From assembly GCA_003665825.1 (NCBI GenBank), contig QPFY01000004.1, positions 744,001-808,000 on the forward strand: a stretch of 64,000 nucleotides of DNA, in the 5' to 3' direction. Shown here one piece after another: positions 1 through 9,994 of the stretch (its first letter is position 1; every line of letters starts with the position of its first letter). The position numbers were made by a program, and so were the translations under genes. The stretch is from Microbotryum silenes-acaulis. Taxonomy: Eukaryota; Basidiomycota; Microbotryomycetes; Microbotryales; Microbotryaceae. The notes under the pieces were generated by a model. The model saw nothing but the letters and a program-made list of their open reading frames with translations, was not told the origin of the DNA and searched no databases.

Positions 1-1323
1 TTCAATCTGCCCGTTGTTCGCCATTGCAGGAGGACGAGCGGTCCATGTCGATAGCAGCTGGTCGCTACATGGAGACGATCGGGTGGATGAGTGAGTCTGA
101 CCTCTCTCGAGCGCCGTCGATGTCCGGAAACTGAGACAATTAGCTCGTCGATAGGCGTGAGTGGTATCGATGCAAATAATACTTTGACCTTTGAACGGCG
201 TTTCTTGGATCAGAATCGTGCTACGGTGAGCATTCGCTGCGACCTCTACCGAGCGTTACGTCTCTTGCTCACCCGTCCGAGAGCTCTTCTTCGCCTCTCA
301 CAGTACGAATTTCACGCTGGCGAGAAGTTTGATACGGCTATGGGCCAAGCCATCACCAAGAATCTCTCCGAAGTAGCCAAGGGGTTCAACCTTACGCATC
401 GGTACGGCGTCGCACCTCAATGTGGGTAGCCTGTCTTGGCGCAAGTCGAGATCGCCGGAGTCAATTAGCAAGGAATGACACTTCTCCCTATCACTACAGC
501 TTACTACCTCTCGCGTGACCCTCACAACTCGCAGCAATCAATCCTGAACCTCTTGACTACACGAGTCCTGCCTCTGCTCGTTACGCGCCCCGATCGACCG
601 AATCCGAGCTGGGTCGTGCTCAATTCGGGCTCGGTGAGGTTCGACGTCTTCAAAGGGCCTTTCACTCGCAACGATCAATGGATCATCTTGCCCTTCAGTG
701 AGTCCGGCAACCGTTTCTCTCTCTGACTTCTTAGAGCTGACGACGACGTGACCCCCTACTTAGCCAATTCGTTCCTGTTCGTACACGGGGTCAAGCGCTC
801 GGTCGCCCAACAATTGCTGGCCTATCTCAACGTCGTCGGTGAACACAAACTGGCGACCTCGTCCGCCTCCGTCTCTGTTCGCTCAACCGAGGATAATTAC
901 GAAGAAGATAGCTGGGCCCAAGAGCGTGAATCGCTCCATCTCGAACATTTGCATCGACGAGCACTTCTCGAGGCTTCGAATTTGAGCGCCTCAATTCCTC
1001 CAAGCGACGACGACGATGCTTCCAGTCCTTCGATCGGGTATGTGACCCAAGATGCATGCGGTGGTCTAGGCGACGATACCCTGCATCGTCCCGTCCCTTC
1101 AGTCTGGCAACCCATCTTCGTCGCGACCAAGTTCCCGCCCCCCTCCGCCGCCGCGGATCTGATCGACGTCGTCTTTTTCGACTTTATCCAACCGGACATT
1201 TTGGGTGCTTTGAATACACTACAAAACGAGAAAGAGTATGCGAGTTCGGACGTCAAACTATTCGTCGAAGATTTGACGGCGAATACGTTGATGCAGGAGT
1301 ACGCTAAGCGGGAATGGAATTAG
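1..1323 (+). CDS. YHR202W-like metallophosphoesterase / 5'-nucleotidase family protein, 3' part
   Basis: The C-terminal part of a calcineurin-like metallophosphoesterase with a 5'-nucleotidase C-terminal domain; the catalytic N-terminal half lies outside the window. Exons that keep one frame are 30-90, 155-225, 304-421, 500-697 and 764-1323 (stop TAG). Spliced, they give landmarks of the fungal YHR202W family: AGRYMETIGWM, then TFERRFLDQNRAT, then WVVLNSGSVRFDVFKGPFTRND, then VAQQLLAYLN. All four introns have GT and AG ends and consistent phases. The last exon carries a low-complexity Asp/Ser-rich stretch (about 1005-1025). In yeast the family is a poorly characterised, probably vacuolar, metallophosphatase; substrate unknown. 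It converges on VPS28, whose stop is 168 bp away. The family call is from recognised motifs; the function is by analogy. Confidence 0.75.
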
Positions 1324-1491
1324 AGCGATAATGGTTCTAGATTGCTTGCAGTGCATGTTTTCTAATTCGTGTCGTTATATTGGGAAGTGCGAGATATGTG
1401 CTACAACATCGAGCGTGGCGGGATAGGGGACGAGGAGAGCTAGGGTTTTGTCGACAAGGACCGGAAGAATCTGATCGAACAAGGGGAGAAA

Positions 1492-2603
1492 TTAGCGTTC
1501 CGCGATTTCGGCCATCGAGGTGAGCAAGCGAGAAAGTACTAACTCGCTGTACGCTTGTTCGACATCGAACATGAGCTGTGAAGATTCGACAACTCCGAGT
1601 CAGGACCTCCATCGCGAAGCCGCACCGCCTTTAGTCGATCCGACTCACATCCCTTGCCTGTTCTTCAGTGATGGTCTCGCTCGCACGCATCTGGTTCAAC
1701 GAAATCATCCTGCTTTGCACCATTGCGCAACATGAGCCACAGGTCAATTTCGCTCAAACAGTGCGTAGCACGAACCAGCTCAACATCTTGGGCCTCCCTT
1801 CCCACTGGCTCGAATTCTTGAACCTCGTGTAGCCACTCATGAGATCGGTCAAGAGAGGATGAATCTGATCTTTGGACCGGAGGTTGAGCTTGACACCGTC
1901 CATGAGGGTAATGAATGCCTGTGTGATGAGAGGGTCAGGCCAGGTCAGATTTCAGCGAGGTTGGGCTGGGCTCGACGCCCGATCTCGTCGATGGAAACGT
2001 ACGCCGGTGACTTCTGCAACGTGTTGAGCGGTCTCCACCCCTTCTTCGGAAGCATGTTCGATTGTGGCGGGTACACCGACTCGTAAGCGATGAGCGGCGG
2101 CGGTGCAGTCCATCTGTCCAGGAATGCCAACGTAATCAGAGCCCCCAGTGGGGGTGGTAGCCGAACCCGAAGCGTGGGGGTGACTGACCCTGTAATCGAG
2201 CATGAACGCTTCGATGGTGGGCACGGCATCTCCGACGAGTTTGAGAATGGTCTTGTATTGGGCCATCAGCCTCGAGCAAGCAGGGGTGTACCTGTCGAGT
2301 GGGGGATGAAGATGGGTGAGCGATGAGGACCCGCAAGCCGAGGGGAAAGACGACGGACTGTGCCTGGGTGATGGAGTCGCGGACGTAGGCCTTCTCGAGG
2401 TAGTCGAGCTGTACGATGATGCCGTAGAGGGTCGCGAGCTCGTCGATGCGCTCGCGGTCGGCATTGGTCGTCGCTAAGCGCACCTCCTGTATGTGTTTTG
2501 CCCGGGGTGGGGGAAGAGGGCAGAGTCAATGGACAGAGCAAAGCACATGGTCTGAAGCGCGACCTGCCTCGTCCAAGTTGAAGCGAGTGGCAGTGGCGGC
2601 CAT
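1492..2603 (-). CDS. VPS28: ESCRT-I subunit VPS28
   Basis: VPS28 is a core ESCRT-I subunit that sorts ubiquitinated cargo into multivesicular endosomes. Seven exons (minus order): 2568-2603, 2359-2486, 2189-2291, 2012-2113, 1776-1918, 1649-1709 and 1492-1575. The spliced protein shows the family hallmarks: an N-terminal NLDEEVRL start, IDELATLYGIIVQLDYLEKAYVRD, then YTPACSRLMAQYKTIL, MDCTAAAHRLRVGVPATIEH, and a C-terminal four-helix domain with LMDGVKLNLRSKDQIHPLL and EEQARDLMFDVEQAY. The first intron (2487-2567) fits only a GC-AG pair (GAG/GCAGGT...CAG), because the single nearby GT in the right phase is a poor donor. The last exon may be cut by one more intron after AYSE, so the extreme C-terminus is uncertain. 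The start codon is 273 bp from the divergent LAMTOR1-like gene. Confidence 0.9.
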
Positions 2604-2876
2604 GGTGGCTGGCTGGCTGGTTGGTTGGCTGGCTAGATCCGCTACCGGAAGTTGTCGGTTATAATCACAAGGACGGTGGGACGGTGAAGGTGATCGACGC
2701 GATCTGCCGCGATCTGCCGCGATCGCGCGCGTGGAGGACTAGGGAGGACTAAATAGGGAGGACTCTGGAGGGCTCGACTGGACTCGTGCAGGGGCGCGCT
2801 AGCGCTATGACCTCGTCTGCTCTCTGGTTCCTCCGCACCACCCCGCGCCGTCCCTTTGGCGCATCCGCAACCCACG
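2604..2876. promoter_or_regulatory. Shared divergent promoter, VPS28 / LAMTOR1-like
   Basis: A 273-bp interval separates the start codons of two head-to-head genes, both predicted to act on endosome or vacuole membranes. It contains a tandem GCTGG/TTGG run (about 2609-2636) and repeated CGATCTGCCGCGATC blocks (about 2698-2726). No TATA box is obvious. Bidirectional use is inferred from geometry only. Confidence 0.45.
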
Positions 2877-3919
2877 ATGGCAAGCTTTCTATCATGGCTA
2901 CCATGCTGCTCAGCCCAGGCGGATAAAGACGAGGTCAGTTGAACGTTCATGTCGCTACCGTCGCTCTGTCGCTCTCTGTCGCGGGCGGCGCACGAAGTGA
3001 CCTCATCACCGGCGCCTCGTCGCCCCGTCGCCCTACTAAACGAACACCCTTCTATCCCACACAGGTCAACGAACGAACAGCCCTTCTCAACCATGATATA
3101 CTACCCGAGTCAGTGCACTCTCCGACAGCGCATCGTAGACCGCCGCCTTGGCTGACCGCCTTGCTTCCCCTCTGTCGTGCTCGTGCACAGGGCACCGGTC
3201 GAGCAACCCGCGCCGGGCAGATCCACAGAGGAACAACAGGCACAGCAGGACTACCTCAGAGCCATCATTGATGCTGCATGCGCGCAAGTCTTCTTGATTC
3301 CACTCCTGACCCCCTTCCGCCCCCTATCTCTAGCGCGCACCCACCGCTCACCTTCCCGGGAGCTGGCAACAGTGTTCACCCCGAAGCACTAGCGCGTGCC
3401 CAAGCTAATGATTTGACTCTTTCAAACACAGTCGTTTCGTCAGTGTCACCTCGACGAACCCTTTTGTGAACGCCCACGACTCGAGATCATTCCCCGCTTC
3501 ACCCAATTCTTCCCGCTCCCCATCGCCTTCCCCGTCCCCGTCCCCGTCCCCGTCCCCAGCTCGACGGCCCAGCCAAGCCCATCGGAACGGAACTAGTCAG
3601 AGCCGCAACCGAAGAGCATCAGATTGGAGACCACCTATGGACCATAATTCCGACAACTCGCATTCCTCGTCGACAAGACGAGGTGGCGGACCTTTCCGGG
3701 AAGAAAGTTCGGACGAGGATGGCAAGCGCGTCATGAGACTTGAGGCAAGCTTTGGACTTGGGGCTAGAACGAGGGGCGCGGCGAGACCACCGAGTGCGCA
3801 TTCGCTCAAGACGTTGCCAAGGTCGTTTGCGAGAGGGCAGGATGGATCGGTGGGGGGGAGCCCATTGGCTCGGGGTCGCACCGACGAACAGGACGATGAG
3901 CAGGACGGGATGGGACACA

Positions 3920-3951
<32 letters not shown>

Positions 3952-4270
3952 GATGCGAGATTTGATACCTACCGAACGGCGAAGGAATCGAACGACGAGG
4001 GCGGCGACCTCGACAACTCTCGCCCTTCAACGAACAGATCGTGCACGGGATCGGCGAGGCTGCCCGTTCGAGACGTGTTTACCGCAGAGGATGGCCACGA
4101 AGCCGAGGTCAGTGCAGGGAAGTACTGGCCATCCGCTTCCCCTTCGTGATCGCTTACACATCTAACCTCTTCGCACGCAGCTGCAAAAGGCGATCAAGGA
4201 TCTCGAGGCCTCGATGAAGACGTTCAAGCTCCAGCCCGTTGGACCCATCATTGCCGACATCCACGGATGA
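2877..4270 (+). CDS. LAMTOR1/Meh1(Ego1)-like lysosomal TORC1 scaffold, putative
   Basis: Five exons with consistent phases: 2877-2933, 3065-3108, 3191-3283, 3432-4107 and 4181-4270. The protein begins MASFLSWLPCCSAQ, with a Cys pair suited to palmitoylation. Then come NERTALLNHDILPE and EEQQAQQDYLRAIIDAACARFVSV, which resemble the ERxxLL...LxxIIDxxAxxFIDV pattern of LAMTOR1/Ego1 proteins that tether Rag GTPases to the vacuole. A long disordered insert follows, with an SP-repeat (about 3511-3560), RS-rich DNA and ten consecutive Asp codons (about 3920-3950). The tail is a helix LQKAIKDLEASMKTF. The intron after exon 3 has a textbook GC-AG donor (GC/GCAAGT) and is the only choice that keeps frame. 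The family call is moderate: sequence identity in this family is always low. If correct, it anchors EGO/Ragulator signalling on the vacuole. Confidence 0.5.
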
Positions 4271-4425
4271 AGCGAAACACTTTTTGATTCCTTACTCACT
4301 AATATTTGCAAGCTGTACCGCAGTCTCTTTGGACCTAGTTGTAGTATTCGTAGTGCGAAATTGGTCTCGTTACATGCACGTAATCTTACACACAGAAGCA
4401 GAACGTCGATGACCATCGAGAGCTA

Positions 4426-6471
4426 TCAGAAAGCGAATCGGTCCAAAGCCCCTGCCGAACCGGACGCAGCGGATCGAGAGGCTGCGACGTTCTTCTTGGC
4501 CTGCTTGTTGGCCGCGCGCTGCTTCTCCAGCTTCTCCTTCAACGCGACCGTGATGGGATCGATGACGTTGCGCTTGCGTTTTCTCAACGCCTTCTTGAGC
4601 GTGGAGTTGCGACCCCTGCCACGGTTCTTGGCATCCGCCTTGGCCAACTTGACGCGCTTCTTCTCTTCCCTTCTCTCCTCGTCCAAAGCGTCTTCATCAT
4701 CCTCGCTCTCCAACCCTTCTTCATCCTCCTCCATCTGTCCACGGTCCTTCAACCGATCGACGCGCGACTTTTTCCGATACGTCTCATCGACGAACCCAGG
4801 TCTATCCTTGTTGAGCTTCTCGGCCTTGTCCCTGACGTCGCGATCGAGTTTGCCGACCATCTCCGTATCGAGCGTGATCATATCAAAGGGAACCTTGTCC
4901 AGCAAGGCGTTGACCTCGCGCTCACGACGACGTCGCTTGCCTTCGTAAGGATCTGCTTCGAGCGAATCAAAGTTTGCCTCCCCTGCTCCAGGCACCAATA
5001 GAGACGTAAACCCTTGCGCATGACCAACGCCAAGGACGTCTTCGAAAGGACAGAAGCGAATCTCGTTGACGGCGACGCCGGGGAACGTATGCGTCAGATA
5101 CGGCGGTGGCGGCATCCTCGGGTTCTGATCCGGTTTCTGCAGATCCTTGAACACGCTGATGTGATTTCCCCAACCGAGACCCAGAAGACCTCTTTGACTG
5201 AAATCGACGGACGTCGGCGTCTTCTTGAATTGGTACTCGTTCAGGACGGCCCATCTGCGCGTGTCCCAGAGCTTGACTGAACCGTCGACGCCGCAGGTGA
5301 CCATTCGGTAGCCGAGGGTCGAAGGGTCGAGAGCGATCGACGAGACAGGGCCACGGTGAGCTTGTAGTTGGACTTGAGGGCGGGAAACCGAAGGGGACCA
5401 TAATGTGACCGAGCCTGGTAATAAAGATGGGACCCACGGTGAGCGACAGCCTTCCAACACTGGGCGAGAGTAGCTGACCATTTTGATGCCCGAGGTGAAT
5501 GAAAGCGTTATGGGCGTTCTGCGCCATCGTTCGACATGCACCCAACTTTGTCCGGTGTTCGACGACGAGTTGACCCGTAGATGTATCTTGGTATTTGAGA
5601 AACCCCGGATTGCCCTGCGGGAGAGAGCGAAACAACAAAACGTGAGCCAAGAAAACCAGTGTCCGCCCCTGATTCAATACTCACAATTGTCGCAAGCAAG
5701 AAATGGTACGGCAGAAACTCCATCTGGTTGACCTCAATATGATTGCGCAACTGGTGCACCTCCAACCCACTTTTGTCGTAGATGTAGACATACTTTTTCT
5801 GTGCAACGGCGAAGAAACTCTCGTCATGCAGCCACCGGATCGCTCGCACGGTTTCGCCTAGATGCAGTTCGGTGTGCAACCTCCCTGATTGCCAGTCGAA
5901 GGTGCCGACATGCCCCTTCCTCCCTGCGATGGCGAGATGTCTCCCATTGCGCGTATAGTCGAGCGCATACGGCCCAAACTCGTCCAGTTTTAAAGCGAAA
6001 GCCTTGCCCTGCGCTCCGATGGCCGACCCTTCGACAATCTCGTCCTGTGTGACCTTCCACGTCCTTTCCAACTCGTTCTCGACCTCGATCAAGCCTTGGA
6101 TCGATCGGTCGAGCAAGAGGTCGTCGTGTTCGTGGGCTTTGATGGAGCTTGCTTTCGCCGAAGTCGAGAGATGATGCAGGTGGTGGCCGAGACGTTTGTT
6201 GGTCTTGCCTGCGCCTTTGCTCAGGTGGTTCTTGTCCAACATGGTCGCGTGGGCGTACACATATCTGGAATGAGATGAGAAAGCGATATCAGCTGTCGTC
6301 CTTATCGCTCTGAGCACCGAACGAGGGGACCCACTTCTTGAGAGACTGTGTAGCTGGCACATAGGGGTCTTGAGCTGGCAACTGACGCGAGTTGGACAGA
6401 AGCGAAGTCGGGGGTTCCTTCTCCCTCTGCTTGCCCTTGCCCTTGCCCACTTGGTGAGCAGTGCCCTGCAT
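4426..6471 (-). CDS. UTP7: U3 snoRNP / SSU processome protein UTP7 (WDR46, BING4)
   Basis: UTP7 is a WD40 protein of the small-subunit processome, needed for early 18S pre-rRNA processing in the nucleolus. Exons (minus order): 6335-6471, 5685-6264, 5479-5614 and 4426-5414, all GT-AG with matching phases. The start at 6471 is supported because splicing AA/GTGGGT joins LKK to [17 protein letters not shown] in frame. WD repeats follow ([78 protein letters not shown]). Next is the BING4CT domain with [16 protein letters not shown] and [24 protein letters not shown]. The C-terminus is a highly basic tail typical of nucleolar proteins. It is head to head with the LYAR-like gene and converges on the LAMTOR1-like gene (155 bp between stops). 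Confidence 0.92.
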
Positions 6472-6922
6472 CTCCTATGAACGATCGAATGGGAAGTCGG
6501 GTCGCCGAGACGGAGCTGGGAGCTGAGCTGAGCTGAGCTGAGCTGGCGTGGGTGGCGGAGATGAGGGTCCGTAGGTAGCTCGAGCTGACCACACTGCGAC
6601 AAAGGGTTTCTGTAGGCCGTGCAGATGTGATGTGATGAGAGCAAGTCAGAGTGAAGCGCGACGAGGACCGAGAAGCAAGTTGGGCGGCAACTGCAGTGGT
6701 GCGATCGAGACACCCACACGCGCTTCGCAGCCTTTCGCAACACGGCGCGGCTGCGAAGGCGACTGGAGGTTCAGACGGGCGGCTCGGCGCACGAATGCTG
6801 GCTCGCCCTCGCCGCACGCAGCTGGAGGCGACTCGGCCCAAATTGCCCGGACCATAAACCGATCTCGGCGCTCGCGAGTTTGTTCTCCTTTCATCCCTCA
6901 TTCCCCTACACATTCATCAAAC
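6472..6922. promoter_or_regulatory. Shared divergent promoter, UTP7 / LYAR-like
   Basis: A 451-bp interval lies between the start codons of two nucleolar genes. A perfect pentamer run (GAGCT x4-5, about 6518-6545) sits just upstream of UTP7, and CT-rich DNA (about 6885-6915) sits just upstream of the LYAR-like ATG. Co-regulation is an inference from gene order. Confidence 0.45.
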
Positions 6923-8034
6923 ATGGTCTCCTTTGTTTGCGACACCTGCAACGACACGCTCAAAAAGGTCAGCACAATCTTCCATAGGCATGCTCAGCTC
7001 AGCTGATTGCGAAGCTCCACCTCGACCTCGACACCGACCGCTGATCGACTCGGTTCCTTCTACAGCCCAAGTTGGACCAACACGCTCAAAGATGTTGGGC
7101 CGTATACACATGTCAGTAATTCCAGAACCCGACTTGACAGCAACGCACTGCTGACCCCCCTACCTCCGCCTGCTCTCGTCGACCTCTCCTTCTCCTCTAG
7201 GCCTCGATTGCAACACGACCTTTGAAGGCACAGCCTACAGGGCCCACACCTCTTGCATTTCCGAGGATCAGAAGTATCAGAAATCGTACGTAGTCGTCGT
7301 TGTGAATTCAACCTCGTCGGGAAATGCATCAAACTGAGGACCGAATCACCCCTCACCCCCCACCCCCCCCCACGTCCATCTCTTCTTCCGTGCCGCTGTT
7401 CGGAACTTCCTCCTCCCCACCCTCCCAAAACAGCGTCTACAAAGCGCCTAAGAAACCCAACAAGAACCACCCCGGATCACCTCCCACACCCGCACCCACA
7501 ACACCTGCGACAGCAACTCCTTCCATCACCGTCCCCGAACCCTCCTCAACAGCAACCCCTGTCGACACACCGGCCGTCGTGGAGAGCTCGTCGACTACGG
7601 CCATGACGAACGGAACGAAACGACCCAGGCAGGAGGAGCAGGAAGAGAAGGATGAGGTAGAGAAATTCAAGAAGCAACGCAAGGCAGAGAAGAAGGCGGC
7701 GAAGAAGGCTTCCAAGGCCGCAGCGGCCACAGGAACCGAACCGACGGCGACGAGCACACCCGCTGCCAAAGCTGAAGAGACAGCAGCTCCTGAACCTGCG
7801 TCAGAGGAAGTTTCGACGAAAGACATCAAAGCAGAGATCAAGGCTTTCCTGGCCAAGGCCGTTCCGGAGGTATTGAAGCAGTCACGGACGTTGGGGGAGG
7901 TGAAGCGGAGCGTGGTGGAGATGGCTGCTGCGCGGGGATTGAACGAAGAGACGGAGGTGCTGGAGGTGTTCGAGAAGGGTGTGTTTTTGGGTGGGGACAA
8001 GCCCAAGAAGATGTTGAAGCTCTCATTCGAGTAG
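6923..8034 (+). CDS. LYAR-type C2HC zinc-finger nucleolar protein
   Basis: Four exons: 6923-6967, 7066-7111, 7201-7285 and 7434-8034. Spliced, the N-terminus is MVSFVCDTCNDTLKK, then PKLDQHAQRCWAVYTCLDCNTTF, then EGTAYRAHTSCISEDQKYQ. This is the LYAR/UPF0743 double C2HC finger with Cys/His spacing intact. The rest is a Pro/Thr-rich linker and a Lys/Ala-rich coiled region (EKDEVEKFKKQRKAEKKAAKKASK). The C-terminus is a predicted folded segment (EIKAFLAKAVPEVLKQSRTLGEVKRSVVEMAA...VFEKGVFLGG) seen at the end of fungal LYAR homologues. LYAR proteins act in nucleolar rRNA processing and ribosome assembly. It is divergent from UTP7, another ribosome biogenesis gene, and convergent on eIF4E. Confidence 0.88.
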
Positions 8035-8318
8035 AGGAGAGTTGTGAGAGTATCGAAGCATCGTGAACAGAGAATGCACGCCCAGGGGAACGAAAGGTTG
8101 ACGTCTTAATTCGGGGTTGCACCCGCGTCAAACCAGAAATTATTACACACTTTTGAGACGAAAACGGGAAATGTTACAACGCCAGAAGGGAAGTTCTCAA
8201 ATCGTGAATAGTTGTTCACTTGAGCGACATCGAAGGCGGGTTGGAGTATCTATGCGGCAAATGCAGAGCAGACCGGATCCGAACGAACAAAGGCACCAGA
8301 TCTTGACTTCGTCGTCTC

Positions 8319-9474
8319 TTATACGGTCCACTTGGTGACCTTTGTGCCGTACTATGGAGATGGAGCAAGGTTTTTGGGTTAGAAAGTGCTCGGAAGTAAA
8401 CTTCGGACACAAAAAGGAGACGCTAACGCAGCGTACCTTGGCCTGACTGTCCTTGTGGCTCACAAACTCTACATCACTCGAGACCTTGTCCCTGTCGGAA
8501 AACTTGATCCCTTCCTCCATCCCGAGCACGTCGTACTTGAGATGTCGGCCAATGTTCTCGATCCTCGCTCGTACATCCGGCGTTGCCGTTCGCGTCCAGA
8601 TGTTGATTCGGTAGAACGCCTTGCGCGACGAGACGATGACACCCGTGACTTCGTTGGTGAAGGCGGACGGAACGGCGGTCGTCGAATTTTTTGCGGCCGA
8701 CTTGTCGAAGGGGGTCTCGAACGTTTCGCCGATCGCGGCCAGCATCTGTGGATGGAATGGTCAGTCGACACGGATTTTGAGCCAAGACTCTCAATGTGCA
8801 CGCAGCACGCACGGTGTAAAGCCAGTAGTTGTCAATCTCGGCCGAGTATTTGCCCCTCGGCAACTGGACGGCCCACTTGCCCCCCTTGGAATTGGCGGGG
8901 TCCTCCCAAGCGGGCTTGATGCCTTCTTTGAAGAGGTAGTAGTTGGAGTTGAGGTGGATGAGCGATGGTGGCACGATGTTGTTGTATAGTCTGTGGCCAC
9001 GAGCCGATTGAGGTTTTAGTTCGGGTCGGCGGTCCGGATGGGGTCTCGAAGCCAGCGAGAGACCGACCCCCAGAATTCTTCTACCGATTCAAAGCCAATG
9101 ACCTTGACGAGCGCTTCGTCCCAACTCTTGGCTATAGGATTGAAAGGGATGAAGGTCTCAGTGAGATGCTCTGACCTGGGATCCTGGCTGCTGTGCTATG
9201 ACTGGCCCTTGTCCTGCTTGGAAGCCGAATCGAACCAGAGTGTCCACGGCGAGCAGAGCGGGTGCTTGACGTTGAAGTTGACTCGATCATCAAATACGGT
9301 GATAAGAGCGCCGGACGCCTTGTTGTCGTTGGACGCCTCAGCCTTGTCCTGCTCGGTGTCGTCGTCATGACTCGCGTGAGCGGTGGCCGAGGCGACGGCA
9401 GCGGCGGCGGCGCTGGCTGCAGCTGGTGGCAGATTGGAAGCTTTGACGGTCGGGGTGGTGGCCTCGGGTGCCAT
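8319..9474 (-). CDS. eIF4E: Translation initiation factor eIF4E (cap-binding)
   Basis: eIF4E binds the m7G cap of mRNA within eIF4F. Starting at ATG 9474 the protein has an Ala-rich leader, then VNFNVKHPLCSPWTLWFD, KSWDEALVKVIGFESVEEFWGLYNNI, SNYYLFKEGIKPAWEDPANSKGGKWAVQLPR and DNYWLYTMLAAIGETFE. The conserved Trp residues of the cap pocket are all visible. It ends in a short last exon YGTKVTKWTV (stop at 8319-8321). The first intron ends AG at about 9136 and needs a phase-1 donor. Only AAGG/GCCAGT fits, giving DKAKSW, which aligns with human DKSKTW, so this is a likely GC-AG intron. An in-frame upstream ATG (9591) exists, but its leader is not eIF4E-like. Confidence 0.92.
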
Positions 9475-9994
9475 GGTGGGTAACGACAAGTCGGTCGATC
9501 GGATCAACAGTAGGTGGGCAGCCAGGTCGAGTCCCAAGTGGTGATGCGCTGCGACGTCGATCGCTACGGAGGCGCGTGTGGGTACCGCCACAGGAAGTGC
9601 AGACGGTGGAGGGGCAAGGTAGCTGGGGACGGTTTCTCGAGCCGAGGGGGCGTGTAGTTGGGCTGTGAGAGAGATGGTCAGGTGCGCGATGTGCTGCTTC
9701 GTGTCGGGCGTGCGTTGGGGTGCGAGGCCAAAGGCGTGTTTTTGTCAGGAGCGGGCAGGCGCAGGCGGCAGTTAGTTAGCTGGCTTGCTCGCGCCATTAG
9801 TCTCGCTCTCGCTCTCGGACACGCACGGACCCACGCTGGCCTAGTCTGGCGCGGCGTCAGCTAAAGTGTCGGCGAGTGGTTTCAACGTCAACGCCGGGCG
9901 GGCGGTCGACCCGGCAGCCGTCGCGCGTTTCGCTCTCACTCCCCTTCGCCACCTGGACATCTCGACCGGATCGGTGCGGTTCGCATACATAGAC
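9475..9994. promoter_or_regulatory. Intergenic, divergent promoter region eIF4E / MTM1-like
   Basis: 520 bp without a supported gene. The DNA next to MTM1 is CT-rich (about 9790-9830, CTCGCTCTCGCTCTC). Translation can be extended upstream of the MTM1-like ATG only through a GTG codon at 9866, so I treat that stretch as 5' UTR. Confidence 0.4.

Noticed and set aside
7437..8006. 189-codon minus-strand frame over the LYAR-like gene
   Set aside because: Low-complexity Ala/Val/Ser shadow of the Lys/Ala-rich coding exon.
9866..9994. Upstream extension of the MTM1-like protein
   Set aside because: The frame is open only from a GTG codon; the first in-frame ATG is at 9995.
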